Below, in pieces: positions 21,743-32,955 of a DNA stretch of 64,000 nucleotides (the first letter of the stretch is position 1; each line of letters starts with the position of its first letter). The notes under the pieces were generated by a model. It searched no databases and was not told the DNA's origin. It worked only from the letters and a program-made list of their open reading frames with translations. Position numbers and translations under genes: made by a program. Source of the DNA: Branchiostoma floridae (lineage: Eukaryota; Chordata; Leptocardii; Amphioxiformes; Branchiostomatidae); NCBI RefSeq assembly GCF_000003815.2, contig NW_023365936.1:1-64000 (forward strand), read 5' to 3'.

Positions 21743-24700
21743 ATGCCTGGCTACTCGGTGAAACTGAAGGGGGAGGGTACCGACCCGAAGTACTGCTGTT
21801 CCTGCTGTGCTCTACTGCTGAATGAGCCAAGACAAACATCCTGTGGACATCGGTACTGTAAATCATGTTTGGAAGACCTGAATGGGTGAGTAGTGTATGG
21901 GTAGGGTAGAGTGAGTCGTTCGGTCAGGTTGGGAGTGCAGAATTCAAGTAAGAACGAAGACGTATCAACGTTTTAACATGTATTGTTCTGTGTTTAACAT
22001 GTATGAATGTATTGTTGTGTGATGAATAGAGCATACTTGTAGCTATTCCCCTGAATAAGACATAGCAAATGCAGTAATCATGTAACATACAGCGTTATAT
22101 ACCACCTATGTCAAACATTATTGATCAAAAATACTTTCTACACACCTTAAAGCAGTGTTTTCCGTTAGCATCTTAAGTCTTCACTTTCCCACAGGGCCAG
22201 TGCAGGACATCTCACATGTAAGGTACCATCATGTGGTAACAGCATCAACATCGGAGAGGTAGGTCAATTGCCACTCAATTGCTAGGACTTATTGTCCTTG
22301 TAATTTGCATCGCATGTATAATGTATAATGCCTAATTATTGCAAGTGTGTGGTTTGAAGGGAAAACAAAGTCAGGTTCACTTAATTTTTTTCCTTCCAGA
22401 ACACTTTCAAGTCAATCATTATTTTTTTCTTAAAATCGAATTGTACCTGTCTGAAGCCAAAAATGACATGTTTATTCTTTTTTGGGGGGTGGTGGAGAAT
22501 ACTTGAATGAATAACGTCGACTTTGCAATATCCAATATGAATTTTGCTTTATAGAAATGTTAAAGTGCACCATATTAGATTGTTTGCAAATAACTTTGCA
22601 AACACATGGCGTGCACGCGCGCACATACACACACGCACACGCACACAGCCATGCACATACATACAAACACACACATGAATGAATGAATGCAGAAAATTTT
22701 ACTTCCAACTTTGAAGCTCCACTGGAACTCGCCGCTAAGAGGCCCATTGTCGCACTTGATCTTTCTTTTTGTAATCCCTACGCAAGCCCCAAATATCATG
22801 CAGAACCATCCATAACTTTTTACAGCCCGCTGCAGTACAAATGGAAAATGCTGAGGTGAACCACAACTACTACCCAAATACCAAATATCATGAAGATCCA
22901 TCAATAGCTTCTTGAGTTATGCTGTTGACCTACATACGTACAGACCCAAACCTCAGCCACTGCACCATGGCAGAACTGAAAACGTATCCTTCTTGGCGAA
23001 AGTAATAGGGCAAAGGAGGCTACGTTTTATTGGCCACTGCCGGAGAAAAAAGGTAGTACACAAACGTTTACTGCGGAACCCGAATGATTGAAACATGCCG
23101 TCGAAAACCGCACAAGACATGGTTATACATTTTGAAGCTTGAAGCTGACAGCGGTATGAACCTATACCAGCTACCTGCAGCGGTGGACAGCAGAGTGTTA
23201 TGGAGACAACGTACTAGTCATGGGAAGATTCCGAGCGAGCTTGACGAAGTGAGTGAGTTATGCAAATTAGGACTTAATCTGTGACCAAATTTAATTTCAT
23301 TACAAGTTCTAACTAATGAATTGTGAAGAAGGTGCATGCATCTCCCATCATCACACCCAGTGCATGCACATCACCACATGCACATGTACATACACATGTA
23401 CATACACATACTGTTGTTCGTCCGTCGAGTCGACGAGGACCGCTTTCGTCATCATCTTGTCCATTCAAGTAGTCAAATGAGTTCGCAGGTGGCTGTACAG
23501 CCCTATCTTCGCTCTGAAGTGTCTGTTGCAGTGCGGGCAGGGAAGTAAAGTGATGCTCGAGGGGGGGTTGGCTGCTCGTTCCTTCCTGGCCTGCCTCTTC
23601 TGCTGGGCAGTAGCTCTGCGTGTTCCCTCGTAGGTAACGGCACCCTTCTGGACTGCACGCCGCCACTGTGGCCGGTCACTGGCAAGATGCTCCCAGGAAT
23701 CAGTTTTTATATCAAAGGCTTTCAGGGATGCTTTAAGAGAGTCCTTGTAGCGTTTCTTCTGGCCACCGCGTAGCCGTGCACCTTCTTCAAGTTCACCATA
23801 GAACAGTTTTTTGGGCAGTCGGTGGTCTGGCATACGGACTAAATGTCCTGACCATCTGAGCTGGGACTGCATCAACATGGTGTAGATACTCGGCATACCT
23901 GCGCTGGTCAGTACCTCTGTGTCTGGAATTCTGTCTTGCCATTTGATGTTGAGAATCTTCCTAAGACGGGTGGTGTGGAAGTGATTGAGTCTTTTGGCAT
24001 GGCGTCGGTAGACTGTCCATGTTTCACATGCATACAAAAGTGTCGGAAGAACAATTGCTTTGTACACCTGCAGTTTTGTCTCCAGTCGAATTCCTCGCCT
24101 GTTCCAGACATTATCATGAAGTCTGCCAAAGGTAGCACTCGCTTTTGCAATCCTGGAATCCACTTCATCATCAATGTTAGCATTCTGGTTGAGGGTGCTG
24201 CCAAGGTAAGTGAATCTACTAACCACATTGAGTTTTTTGTTGTTTACTGTGATGGTTGGCTCCACATAGGGTTTTCCTGGAGCTGGTAGATGGAGCACTT
24301 CTGTTTTCTTTGTGCTAATTGTCAAGCCAAAGTTGTTACATCCGTTTGAGAAGTTGTCAACACTGTGCTGCATGCTGGGTTCTGAGCTGGCGTTTAGTGC
24401 ACAATCGTCGGCAAACAGAAAGTCCCTGACGATATCTGTCTGCACTTTGGTTTTGGCTTGTAATCTTCTAAGGTTGAACACTTTACCGTCTGTTCTGTAT
24501 CTGATGCCAATTCCCACATCTTCTCCACTGAATGCATCTGTTAACATCGCAGTAAACATGATACTGAACAAAGTGGGTGCTAGTACACAACCCTGCTTTA
24601 CACCATTTGTAACCGGGAATGGATCAGACAGTGCGTCACTGTCCCGCACATGAGCCTGCATGCCGTCATGGAACTGTCGCACAAGATTTATGAACTTCAT

Positions 24701-27561
24701 GGGGCATCCGTACTTGGCCAGTATCTTCCAGAGACCTTCCCTGCAGACTGAATCGAACGCTTTCGTCAGGTCTACATATGTGGAGAACAGGTCAGAGTTC
24801 TGCTCCTGGCATTTTTCTTGCAGCTGTCTTGCAGCGAAGATCATGTCAGTGGTTCCTCTGTCTTTCCGAAATCCACATTGACTCTCTGGAAGTAGTCCTT
24901 GATCAAGATGTATTATGAGGCGATTGAGGAGGATCCTAGCAAGTGTCTTCCCTGCGACAGAGAGTAGGGATATACCTCTGTGGTTGTCGCAGACCTGTCG
25001 GTTGCCTTTGCGTTTGTACAGGTGTATGATTGTTGCATCTTTAAAGTCCTGAGGAATTGACTCTCGTTCCCAAATGATGGTGAACAGTTGATGAAGCTTA
25101 TCAATCACAGCTGTGCCGCCTTCTTTGTAGATTTCAGCAGGGATAGAGTCCTGACCTGGAGCCTTCCCACTTGAGAGTTGGCCTACAGCCTTATGTGTTT
25201 CAGCCGGGCTTGGGGGTTCTGCAAGTGCCTCATTTATGGGTACTTGTGGAAGACGACTTATTGCTTCTTCATTTATTGATGATGGTCGATTTAGTACACT
25301 GTCAAAGTGTTCTGCCCATCGCTTCAGAATATCATCTTTGTCAGTGATTAACGTGTTACCATCAGCACTGAGCAGAGGAGATAGACCTGTTGATGATGGT
25401 CCAAAAATCTCTTTCAGGCCGTCATAGAATTTCTTCAGATTGTGTTTGTCCGCATAGCCTTGGATTTCTACGGCTTTATCCATTAGCCATGTGTCTCGCA
25501 TCTGTCTCAGCTTTTCCTGGACTGTATTTCGTATATTAGTATACGCATCTTTCTTTGACATGTCCTTGGTGTCACTGAGATGCGCTCTATGCAGTCTGTG
25601 CTTCTCATTTAGCAGTCGTTGGATCTCATTGCAGTTGTCATCAAACCAGTCCTTGTGGTTTCTGCATGTTGGTCCCAATGTTTCCAAAGCAGCACTATGG
25701 ATGACATCTCTGAGGTTTTTCCAGCCAGTTTCTATGTCCTGTTCATCCAGTGAGACAGCCTCCAGCTTGTCTCTCAGCTTTTCTACAAGCAATTGTTTTG
25801 TTTCGGCATCCTTTAGCTTACTGGCATTTAGTTTTCTCGGCGGTTTCTTCCCCTGTGGACGCCTCTTGGGTTTGATACGAATGTTCAGTTTGGTAAGTAT
25901 AAGACGGTGATCAGTCCAATATTCAGCACCACACATAGATTTGGTAATCCGAACATCTTGTCTGTCTCTCTTCCTAACAATGGCATAATCAATCAAATGC
26001 CAGTGCTTAGATCTCGGGTGCATCCATGAGGTTTTGTTTCTGGTCGGAAGTTGAAATATGGTATTTGTTATAGTCAGTCCATATTCAGCACATGTCTGGA
26101 GGAGTAAGAGACCGTTGCTATTGCACTGGCCTATTCCGTGTTTTCCAATGACTCCCTCCCATGAGCTGCTGTCAGCACCCACTCGAGCGTTAAAGTCGCC
26201 AAGTACGACGAGTTTCTCCGCTTTGGGGACAGCAGCAATTACAGAATGGAGTGTCTCGTAGAACTCATCTTTCACCTCATCTGGATTTGTCATGGTTGGA
26301 GCATACGCACTAACAATGGTGAGATACTTCCTTCCAGATAACAAGGGAAGTTTCAATGTCATTAGTCTGTCATTAACACCTTTTGGAAGCCCTGCCAGCT
26401 TTCCTACCAGTGACGTCTTCACAGCAAAACCAACTCCTGCTTCACGTCTCTCTTCACTCGCCCTTCCACTCCAGAAGAACGTGTAGCCACATCCCCTTTC
26501 ACATAGCTCTCCTTCACCTGCCAACCGAGTTTCACTGAGGGCTGCTATGTCAATACCATAGCGAGCAAGTTCATTTGCAATGAGGGCTGTTCTTCTTTGG
26601 GGTCGGGAGTTTTCATTGTCCTGTAGGGTACGCACATTCCATGCGCCAAGAATAAGCGGAGTAGTTCTAATTTTCTTCTTCATTGTGTGTCTACCGCTAG
26701 GAAGGGGTTCCCTCCAGCCACGGCCTGCTGGTCGGGTAGTATGGAGCAGGCAATTTTTAGGGCACCTTTTCTAGCCCCTTCCCCAGGCTACGGGGGTGAG
26801 CAGTGCTGTCCTTAAGAGGGCTGCTCAGTCGTCCAGACGACTGCCGAATTCCACATCTGCTCCTATTCTGTGAAAAGCGACCATATAGCCTGGACCGCCC
26901 GTGTGCAGGTTTGCTGCTGCGGCTTCCAGTGCACCCACACCTGCCGCTCCGAGCTCACCCATCGCCACGGGAACTTTAAGTACAATCAGTAGACAATAGA
27001 CAACATAGATGACAAAGCGACTTGCGCAAAAAGAATTTGGTTTATAGTGTGGAGGAGTTGCGCACGTCGTCGACCACACTCTCTCGTCCGAAAACCATCT
27101 TGGTCCAGTGGCAAGACAGTGTCAAGACGGCTGGAGACGGAGTCGGATGCAGTGGATGACCGTGATTTCCTCATGTGTCCCATCACGCCCTTAACACTCC
27201 ACAGTGAGTTGCTGGATCACGCCTTCCTGCCCGTTGAGCCTGACTTTTGACTTCGTCCGCGCCCTCTGCCGGGATCCAGACTTCACATGCTGAGACAGAC
27301 ATATCCCTAATTCACCTGGGGTGTCTGGGGTGTCTGGTAGGGTCAGTACCTCTGCAGGGGGGGCCTGCCATGCCCTTTTAGGGTAGCTTTTCCTGCTTTG
27401 GCTCCCACCTGACACTCAGCTCTCACCTGTGGCTCCTAGAAGCTGTAGCATGCGCAGCGGCCACACCCCGGGCAACCGCTTTGGCAGGCGGGCTAAACCA
27501 GGTTGAGGGTAGCCGGGTTGGTCGCAAACCTCCCGGTGAATTAGGGGACATACACATGTAC

Positions 27562-27640
<79 letters not shown>

Positions 27641-30620
27641 TACTCAAGAAATTGATAAGGGTTTGATTGTATGTTCCGTCATAGTGTATGTTGTAAATGA
27701 CGCTAAGAACACGATTTACCTACAATGTTCTTGATAACAGCTGTTTCCAGATAGGGCCATTGAGAAGGAGATTCAAAAGTTTGAAGTGTTCTGTGACAAC
27801 AACGATGATGGTTGCACATGGGAGGGACGCCTACGACAGCTTCAGGTAAATGAATAAATTTTGCATGTTAGGCTGGATGATCCCTTGTTTCAAAGTTGTT
27901 TTTTTTTTTATTCCCAGTTGTGAACGTTGTAAACATTGTGATTAATAAAACCCCTGCCTCATAATCTTGATTCTACAGACCCATCTTGGTGAGTGTGAGT
28001 ATGAGAAGATCGCCTGCATCCACAAGGACTGCGGGGAGAGAATCCCAAGGAGGGACCTTTCCAAACATCTTACAGACATCTGTGCGCTCCGGGCTACTAC
28101 CTGCCAGTGGTGTAAGGAGTCTCACTCATTCAAGGATATTGTGGTAAGATTGGACGAATGATATTTCAGGGTGTTGAGTTGAAGAAACAATACTATGTCA
28201 TATGTTTTTCAATACTCAACCGGAGGTCTATATGTCTAAACACTACAATTTCAACACAACTTTTCTTTTTTTCATGATGATTAGAAACACCAGGAGTCGT
28301 GCCCCATGGCCCCTGCCCGGTGTAAGTGGTGCGGTAAGAAGGGTCTGACCCGCTCACAGCTGCAGGACCATCAACATCCGCAGACTGGAGACTGTCCCAA
28401 CATGAAACTGCCGTGTCACTTCGAACCAGTAGGATGTCAGGAAAAGGTAAAAAAAAAATTTAATATCTATAATCATCATCATCGGTCGACGTGATCGAAC
28501 ATGTTCGCACATGTCTACACACGACGGGGTTATACCGCCCTTACGGGGTGACATACCCTTTCGCTGGCTAATTACAAGACAGGGATGTGCCAGGTCTCCC
28601 TTCCATGTGAATGGTGTAAATCACCATGTGGCTAATGCGAGACAGAGGTTTGCCAGGCCTCCAGATAGTGGAGTGGAGAGGGTGATTTGAAGTGAATCAC
28701 CAACTACCGACAGAAGGATTTTCACCAACACACACCGCACCATCGCACGTGTGGGGGTTCTTTAACGTGCATGGGGTGTGGCTCTCCCCATACACGGGAC
28801 CTCCATCTAACGTCCTATACAAGGGAAGGCCCTAGCCGAAGCTAGGTACTCATTTTCACCAGAGTAAAGTGAGGAAAGCCGTGTAAAGTGCCTTTCCCAA
28901 GGGCACAAGATCGGTAACACGGCAGCCGGATTCGAACCCGCAACCTCTCGGTTCCGAGGCGAACACACTACCACTGTGCTACGCGGTCCAATATCTATGA
29001 TATTATACTTATGATTACATGTACTACGATGGCAAAGTTAATATTTTAAACAAAGCAAATACTACTACGTTTATTCAATCCAATTATCATTTCAGCTGGA
29101 AAAAAAGCAACATGGCGACCACCAGAAGAAGACCATCGAAGCTCATCTCAACATGGTTCTCACCATGCTCCTCCAACTGGCAACAAACGTGGAGGGGTAC
29201 CGGGACCAGGACATTGAGGCTCAAGAGAACATGCGCGTTGTCATTCCTCGACTGGACAAGAACATCAAAGACCAAGACAGCAAGATTACTCAGTTGGTGC
29301 AGAAGCTATCCGATTACCAGTCTGAGGGGGGGACGGCGTCAGAATCAAGCGGCTTGAAGGCGGCACTGGAGAATCGAGTTGAACAGATGCGGGCTAAAGT
29401 TGAAATCATGACGAAGAAGCTCGCCGCCTGGGAACCAAGCGTCGGCACGTTTGAGGGGATCGTCGCCGTTCTCAATCGTGAAATCGAAAAATGTAGCTCC
29501 CAGATGGAGACGCACGAACGACAACGTCGTCAGGACATCGAGATTCTGGAGAGGAAGGTCAGATCTCTGGAAAGGATCATCGCTCTGAAGGACGCTAGCG
29601 CTGTCCATGCGGAACAATGCCTCCTAAACCAGACAATGACCAGCTATGACGGCATCCTGACATGGAAGATCACAGACTTCACCCGTAAGCGCCACGACGC
29701 CATCACGGGGAAGACAACCTTTATCTACTCGCCGTATTTCTTCACCAGCCGTACAGGGTACAAGATGTGCGCCCGGATCTACCTGAACGGAGACGGGATG
29801 GGGAAGGGCACTCATGTCAGCCTGTTCTTCGTCCTGATGAGGGGGCACTTTGACAGGTTGCTGCGCTGGCCTTTTAGACAAAAGGTAATCTTATATCAAC
29901 TATAACGCTAGCATATTCTAGAATCTGAATTGGTCAACCGGTATACCCACCATCCAGAGTAATACACGATCTGTAAAGCTGGCTATATGATAGTGTTACA
30001 ACAAACGTCACGCCTAAACCATTCATGTCTTACTCTGACTGCCGTTTAAATCTTGGGTATTGCTGGCAATTCATCTTGCCAAAGTTCACTCATTTTGACC
30101 ATTTCTAAAAGCTTGCCAAATGGGCAAATATTTCCTTCAGACAGTATCTTCGTTCGTGCTTGAAAACCATACTTTTTGATTTCTTATGACAGCGTGGTTT
30201 TTTCAGAGTAAAGACAAGAATACGAAAGGTAGGAATTGAAATACCTGAAGAGTCGATGTTCTTTTTTAAGATTTAAATCGTCATGGTTTTAATGATACTT
30301 TTCTTTCGTTCTAATAATCTCATAGATTCACCTTAGATTTTGATATGCCAAGTTTCTTTCTTATTGATATCTCTGTAACATTTATTCTGCATCAGGTGAC
30401 CTTCCTGCTTCTGGACCTAAATAACCGAGAACACGTGATCGACGCGTTCCGTCCTAACCCGACCAGCTCGTCCTTCCAGCGGCCCACCAGTGACATGAAC
30501 ATCGCCAGTGGATGTCCGCTCTTCGTGCCGCACAGTCAGCTGGACAGCAGTAGCCATGCCTATGTCGACGAGGACACCATGTTCATCAGGGTCATAGTAG
30601 ACACCGCTGATCTTCATTAA
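21743..30620 (+). CDS. TRAF: TRAF-family adaptor / RING protein, copy B (complete, 7 coding exons)
   Basis: Exons: 21743-21885, 22195-22258, 27741-27845, 27979-28143, 28285-28446, 29096-29884, 30396-30620. These join to 1653 nt, 550 aa plus stop, with the same seven-exon, phase-identical structure as copy A. The only length change is in exon 6: one extra codon (KAALEN) and three missing in the coiled coil. RING (CCSCC..CGHRYCKSC), zinc fingers, coiled coil and MATH (ARIYLNGDG, TSSSFQRP) are intact. The amino-acid changes are concentrated in RING part 2, the coiled-coil/MATH junction (about 365-385) and the C-terminal DDT/EDT loop. The leader exon starts at 21688 after TGTCTTTAG, as in copy A. 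Intron 2 (5.5 kb) holds a LINE and intron 5 a SINE, both on the minus strand. The function is as for copy A, a cytoplasmic receptor adaptor for NF-kappaB/JNK signalling. The two copies are recent tandem paralogs. Confidence 0.93.
22975..23283 (+). mobile_element. 5'-truncated non-LTR retrotransposon fragment (RT C-terminus)
   Basis: In the plus frames one reads GRRRLRFIGHCRRKK..HKRLLRNP followed, after a frameshift at about 23080, by KTWLYILKLEADSG..LYQLPAAVDSRVLWR. This is the C-terminal thumb/tail pattern common in LINE polymerases (GHC.R..HK.LL.NP...GRP..T....L..D.G...EELP.AM.DR..WR). The fragment is broken by frameshift and stop, so it is a dead copy. It lies in intron 2 of TRAF copy B, just beside the intact LINE. 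Confidence 0.6.
23411..27547 (-). mobile_element. near-complete non-LTR (LINE) retrotransposon inserted in a microsatellite
   Basis: A 4.1-kb minus-strand element with a 5' leader of about 0.86 kb (27547-26684), one long ORF and a short 3' end. A 23-bp string (23388-23410, starting ACATACACATGTACATACAC) is repeated exactly at 27548-27570. This looks like a target-site duplication within a CACATA microsatellite. Because the target is a microsatellite, a tail of the element itself could mimic part of it. The insertion lies in intron 2 of TRAF copy B in antisense orientation. Confidence 0.8.
23465..26683 (-). CDS. LINE ORF2: APE-type endonuclease, reverse transcriptase, C2H2 finger (1072 aa, intact)
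   Basis: Single uninterrupted frame. The N-terminal exonuclease/endonuclease/phosphatase domain (about 10-270) shows WNVRT at 15-19, SETR with the catalytic Glu at 51, GDFNARVG at 162-169 and the terminal TDHRL at 257-261. The reverse transcriptase (about 500-800) shows YVDLTKAFD at 636-644, NGVKQGCVLAP at 693-703 and the catalytic FADD at 757-760. The last 24 residues form a C2H2-like finger (CPHC..F..L..HLRTH, 1049-1069). The enzyme nicks target DNA and primes reverse transcription of its own RNA. All catalytic motifs and the frame are preserved, so the copy is young. A C-terminal CCHH finger occurs in several LINE clades, and I do not assign the clade. Many plus-strand frames across it are shadows. 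Confidence 0.93.
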   Translation of the reverse strand: MKKKIRTTPLILGAWNVRTLQDNENSRPQRRTALIANELARYGIDIAALSETRLAGEGELCERGCGYTFFWSGRASEERREAGVGFAVKTSLVGKLAGLPKGVNDRLMTLKLPLLSGRKYLTIVSAYAPTMTNPDEVKDEFYETLHSVIAAVPKAEKLVVLGDFNARVGADSSSWEGVIGKHGIGQCNSNGLLLLQTCAEYGLTITNTIFQLPTRNKTSWMHPRSKHWHLIDYAIVRKRDRQDVRITKSMCGAEYWTDHRLILTKLNIRIKPKRRPQGKKPPRKLNASKLKDAETKQLLVEKLRDKLEAVSLDEQDIETGWKNLRDVIHSAALETLGPTCRNHKDWFDDNCNEIQRLLNEKHRLHRAHLSDTKDMSKKDAYTNIRNTVQEKLRQMRDTWLMDKAVEIQGYADKHNLKKFYDGLKEIFGPSSTGLSPLLSADGNTLITDKDDILKRWAEHFDSVLNRPSSINEEAISRLPQVPINEALAEPPSPAETHKAVGQLSSGKAPGQDSIPAEIYKEGGTAVIDKLHQLFTIIWERESIPQDFKDATIIHLYKRKGNRQVCDNHRGISLLSVAGKTLARILLNRLIIHLDQGLLPESQCGFRKDRGTTDMIFAARQLQEKCQEQNSDLFSTYVDLTKAFDSVCREGLWKILAKYGCPMKFINLVRQFHDGMQAHVRDSDALSDPFPVTNGVKQGCVLAPTLFSIMFTAMLTDAFSGEDVGIGIRYRTDGKVFNLRRLQAKTKVQTDIVRDFLFADDCALNASSEPSMQHSVDNFSNGCNNFGLTISTKKTEVLHLPAPGKPYVEPTITVNNKKLNVVSRFTYLGSTLNQNANIDDEVDSRIAKASATFGRLHDNVWNRRGIRLETKLQVYKAIVLPTLLYACETWTVYRRHAKRLNHFHTTRLRKILNIKWQDRIPDTEVLTSAGMPSIYTMLMQSQLRWSGHLVRMPDHRLPKKLFYGELEEGARLRGGQKKRYKDSLKASLKAFDIKTDSWEHLASDRPQWRRAVQKGAVTYEGTRRATAQQKRQARKERAANPPSSITLLPCPHCNRHFRAKIGLYSHLRTHLTT
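27548..27646. repeat. (CACATA)n microsatellite
   Basis: About 15 CACATA hexamers follow the right-hand target duplication of the LINE. The open frames on both strands (His-Ile and Met-Cys repeats) are artefacts. Confidence 0.95.
28480..28990 (-). mobile_element. tRNA-derived SINE, full-length copy in TRAF-B intron 5
   Basis: Read on the minus strand, the head begins GACCGCGTAGCACAGTGGTA, with a Pol III box A (TAGCACAGTGG). It continues to a perfect box B GGTTCGAATCC (complement of 28928-28938), then the conserved body (TGTGCCCTTGGGAAAGGCAC, AGGACGTTAGATGGAGGTCC, CACGTTAAAGAACCCCCACA). It ends near the GCGGTATAACCCCGTCGTGT and ATGATGATG tail. It is transcribable by Pol III in principle and is not a functional tRNA, because the 3' acceptor half is replaced. 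Relatives are at 31240 and 15125. Confidence 0.85.
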
Positions 30621-31239
30621 AGCACAACCCGTACGTGCTTTTTGTCTGTACGTTATTGTTTTTTATGGGGGGGGGGGGGGGGGGGGGCACGTCCGCCACG
30701 TTTTTCTGGAAACGTGGGGAAGGAATGGCAAGAGCAGGGAGGTAGTACGTCAAAACTCACGGTTGCGCAAGATGTATGTCACTCACTCTCATTGAAATGT
30801 AAGAAATGACAATTTTTTATCGAAAAATAAGTCGGCTTATTTTTCAGTGAAACCAACCTGTTTGTTAAGGAAAATCCCTCTTTTAACCATAGCCAAAAAT
30901 GGCAATTTATTATTTTTGTACCCATTGGTAATGCATTACAGGGCAGGTAACAAACGTGTTTCAACAGTAAACTTTATCCTTTTTTCTTCGAAAATTATAT
31001 TGGCTACATCATTCAGATATAAGTGGACGTCCCTAGGGACATTTAAAAAGTAGGCAGCATTTTACACCTGGTCATATAGAAAGTTTAGAAAGCATCGAAC
31101 AATGGTAACGTTTGTTACAGTCATTTATGTACAACATTTTGTTAAGCAATGTCGGATACAATTGGCAGTCAATGACACTTTCTTTTATCTATTAGGATTC
31201 TCCATTTGGAGGGTATGGCGAAACAGGTGTTAAGGACAC
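30621..31239. other. 3' flank of TRAF copy B with poly-G tract
   Basis: A run of 21 G lies at 30667-30687. Otherwise there is no gene or repeat I can support, and no canonical AATAAA was seen close to the stop codon. Confidence 0.5.
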
Positions 31240-31526
31240 CTTTTCAAAGCCGCCATACACACATGTGCACATGTTCGCACATGTCTACACGCGGCGGGGT
31301 TATACCGCCCCTTACGGGGTGATATACCCTTTTGCTGGCTGATACGGTATGTAGGTTCGCCAGGCCTCCGGATCCAACCGGGTGATTTGAAGTGAGTATA
31401 TATAGTGAGGAAAGCCGTGTAAAGTGCCTTTCCCAAGGGCACAAGATCGGTACCACAGCAGCTGGATTCGAACCCGCAACCTCTCGGTCACGAGGCGAAG
31501 ACAGTACCACTGTGCTACGCGGTCCC
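31240..31526 (-). mobile_element. tRNA-derived SINE, internally deleted copy
   Basis: Same family as 28480-28990: minus-strand head GACCGCGTAGCACAGTGGTA, box B complementary to about 31464-31474 (GGATTCGAACC), the TTGGGAAAGGCACTTTACAC body and the GGCGGTATAACCCCG tail. The central 200 bp, including the AGGACGTTAGATGGAGGTCC section, is missing. Confidence 0.8.
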
Positions 31527-32559
31527 ACTAACTCTTGTTTCTTTAGAAAGCCAGAAAAAACTGTATGTAAAGCGTCACAAAAACGGCCATTTCTAGTCTT
31601 ATACGTGGATAATATAACCGTGGCAACCATTGTACTCGTGGTGGTAACATTTGTTACCGAATCTGGCGACAGGTAGCCTCACACAGGTTCCAAGAACAAT
31701 CATTCTGGGAACTGAATTGTTACATGTTTGGCTACTATTTGAAGTCTTTGTCTCTTCTCAGGCGACAGCCGTTTTTTAGGGGGTGAAAACCCACCCGTGG
31801 CTATAATAATCTTCCAAGCCATCAACTAATATGAATGTTGTGGTGCATCTTTTGTAAAACATTACAGGGGTTGTGGAAAAACAAAGGGACCGGTGATGTC
31901 AATTTTTGCTCCATATCAAGTCGTAAAGGCAGACGACAGCATTTTTTTACATTTAAATGAGAATGAGCCAAGTATGTGGTCTGCACGCCACGCCTGATCT
32001 CTTTGAGATTGCCACGTTGCCGTATGCAGGGCTTACTTACACGTGCTGCGTGCTCCCAAATCTGTACGATATCGCACGGAGGCGGTACTTATTACCACTT
32101 ACGGATCCCAAAGGATTGACCAGGTTTTGGCACGTAGACACCACCTTAGCGTTAAAAAAATAATTAAACTGATTCCTACTTGTTGAAGTGTGAACCTACG
32201 CAGATGAAAGAGATTGAGAAGTATACACATGAGCGTAGGCTTTTAGAAGTGACTTGTCTTCACCTACTTAATGGTCAATGTTTCCATATCAATGTTGCCA
32301 GTTTAAAAATTTGATATGAAATACAATTTCGAGTGCCTAATCTGCAGTTGTACCAGCCATGAGACTAGTAGCTAACTGCGACAGCTTTCACGTAAGGCTC
32401 GCAATAGGTCTTGTTGCAGAGAACTCACAGACGGCTCACAAAGTGGTTCGTAACTTTGGATCATATTTAGATCATCTCTCCAACTTAATTCTGAAAGCCA
32501 AATCAGAACATATAAACGCAAACACCTGCAAAGTTCGAATCTTACTTGTCAATGAATGA
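31527..32559. other. no gene recognised
   Basis: Short open frames only. The 68-codon frame at 31957-32163 has no domain I recognise and lacks splice or promoter support. Confidence 0.4.
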
Positions 32560-32579
32560 GTTTGGTTTTGCTATCTAAA

Positions 32580-32955
32580 ATTTCAGATGTTTTTGCTATC
32601 TAAAATGTCTTTTCGTTATATTTTTTTCTTTTCGTTATATTTTAATAGAAAATGAAATGCACTTTGTTCTAGAGTGTTCTCTGTACAAAGGTATGCGTAA
32701 CATCATTGTTAATGTTACTCATAAAACAGAAATATGCACATCTAACAAAGGAAGACTTGGTCAAATATCTAATGTCATCAACTGACGTAATGGAAGAACT
32801 ATGTAATTTCGTCTACACTTGTTTTAAAAAGAGGGATGAAGCATGTAGAATATTGGTATAAGATAGAGCAGAGATGTTTCTGCTTACTTACTGCAGCTGC
32901 ATTTAGTCTCATTGGGGCATTTATATGCAATAAAGTGCATTGTCATTGTCCTAAT
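32580..32955 (+). mobile_element. LINE 3'-end fragment (plus strand)
   Basis: The frame ENEMHFVLECSLYKGMRNII matches the conserved cysteine/histidine tail seen in the minus-strand fragment at 53.2-53.8 kb (IEDECHFIVYCALYNNERN). It is followed by a decayed KGRLGQIS..FCFKKREEA-like region and the 3' end phrase GCAATAAAGTGCATTGTCAT. Stops break the frame, so it is dead. A matching 3' end phrase stands alone at 40455-40480. Confidence 0.6.

Noticed and set aside
24312-26774. Series of plus-strand frames of 60-139 codons
   Set aside because: Antisense shadows of the intact LINE ORF on the minus strand.
28928-28990. tRNA gene
   Set aside because: Box A and box B are present, but the sequence continues into a SINE body and lacks a closing acceptor stem.
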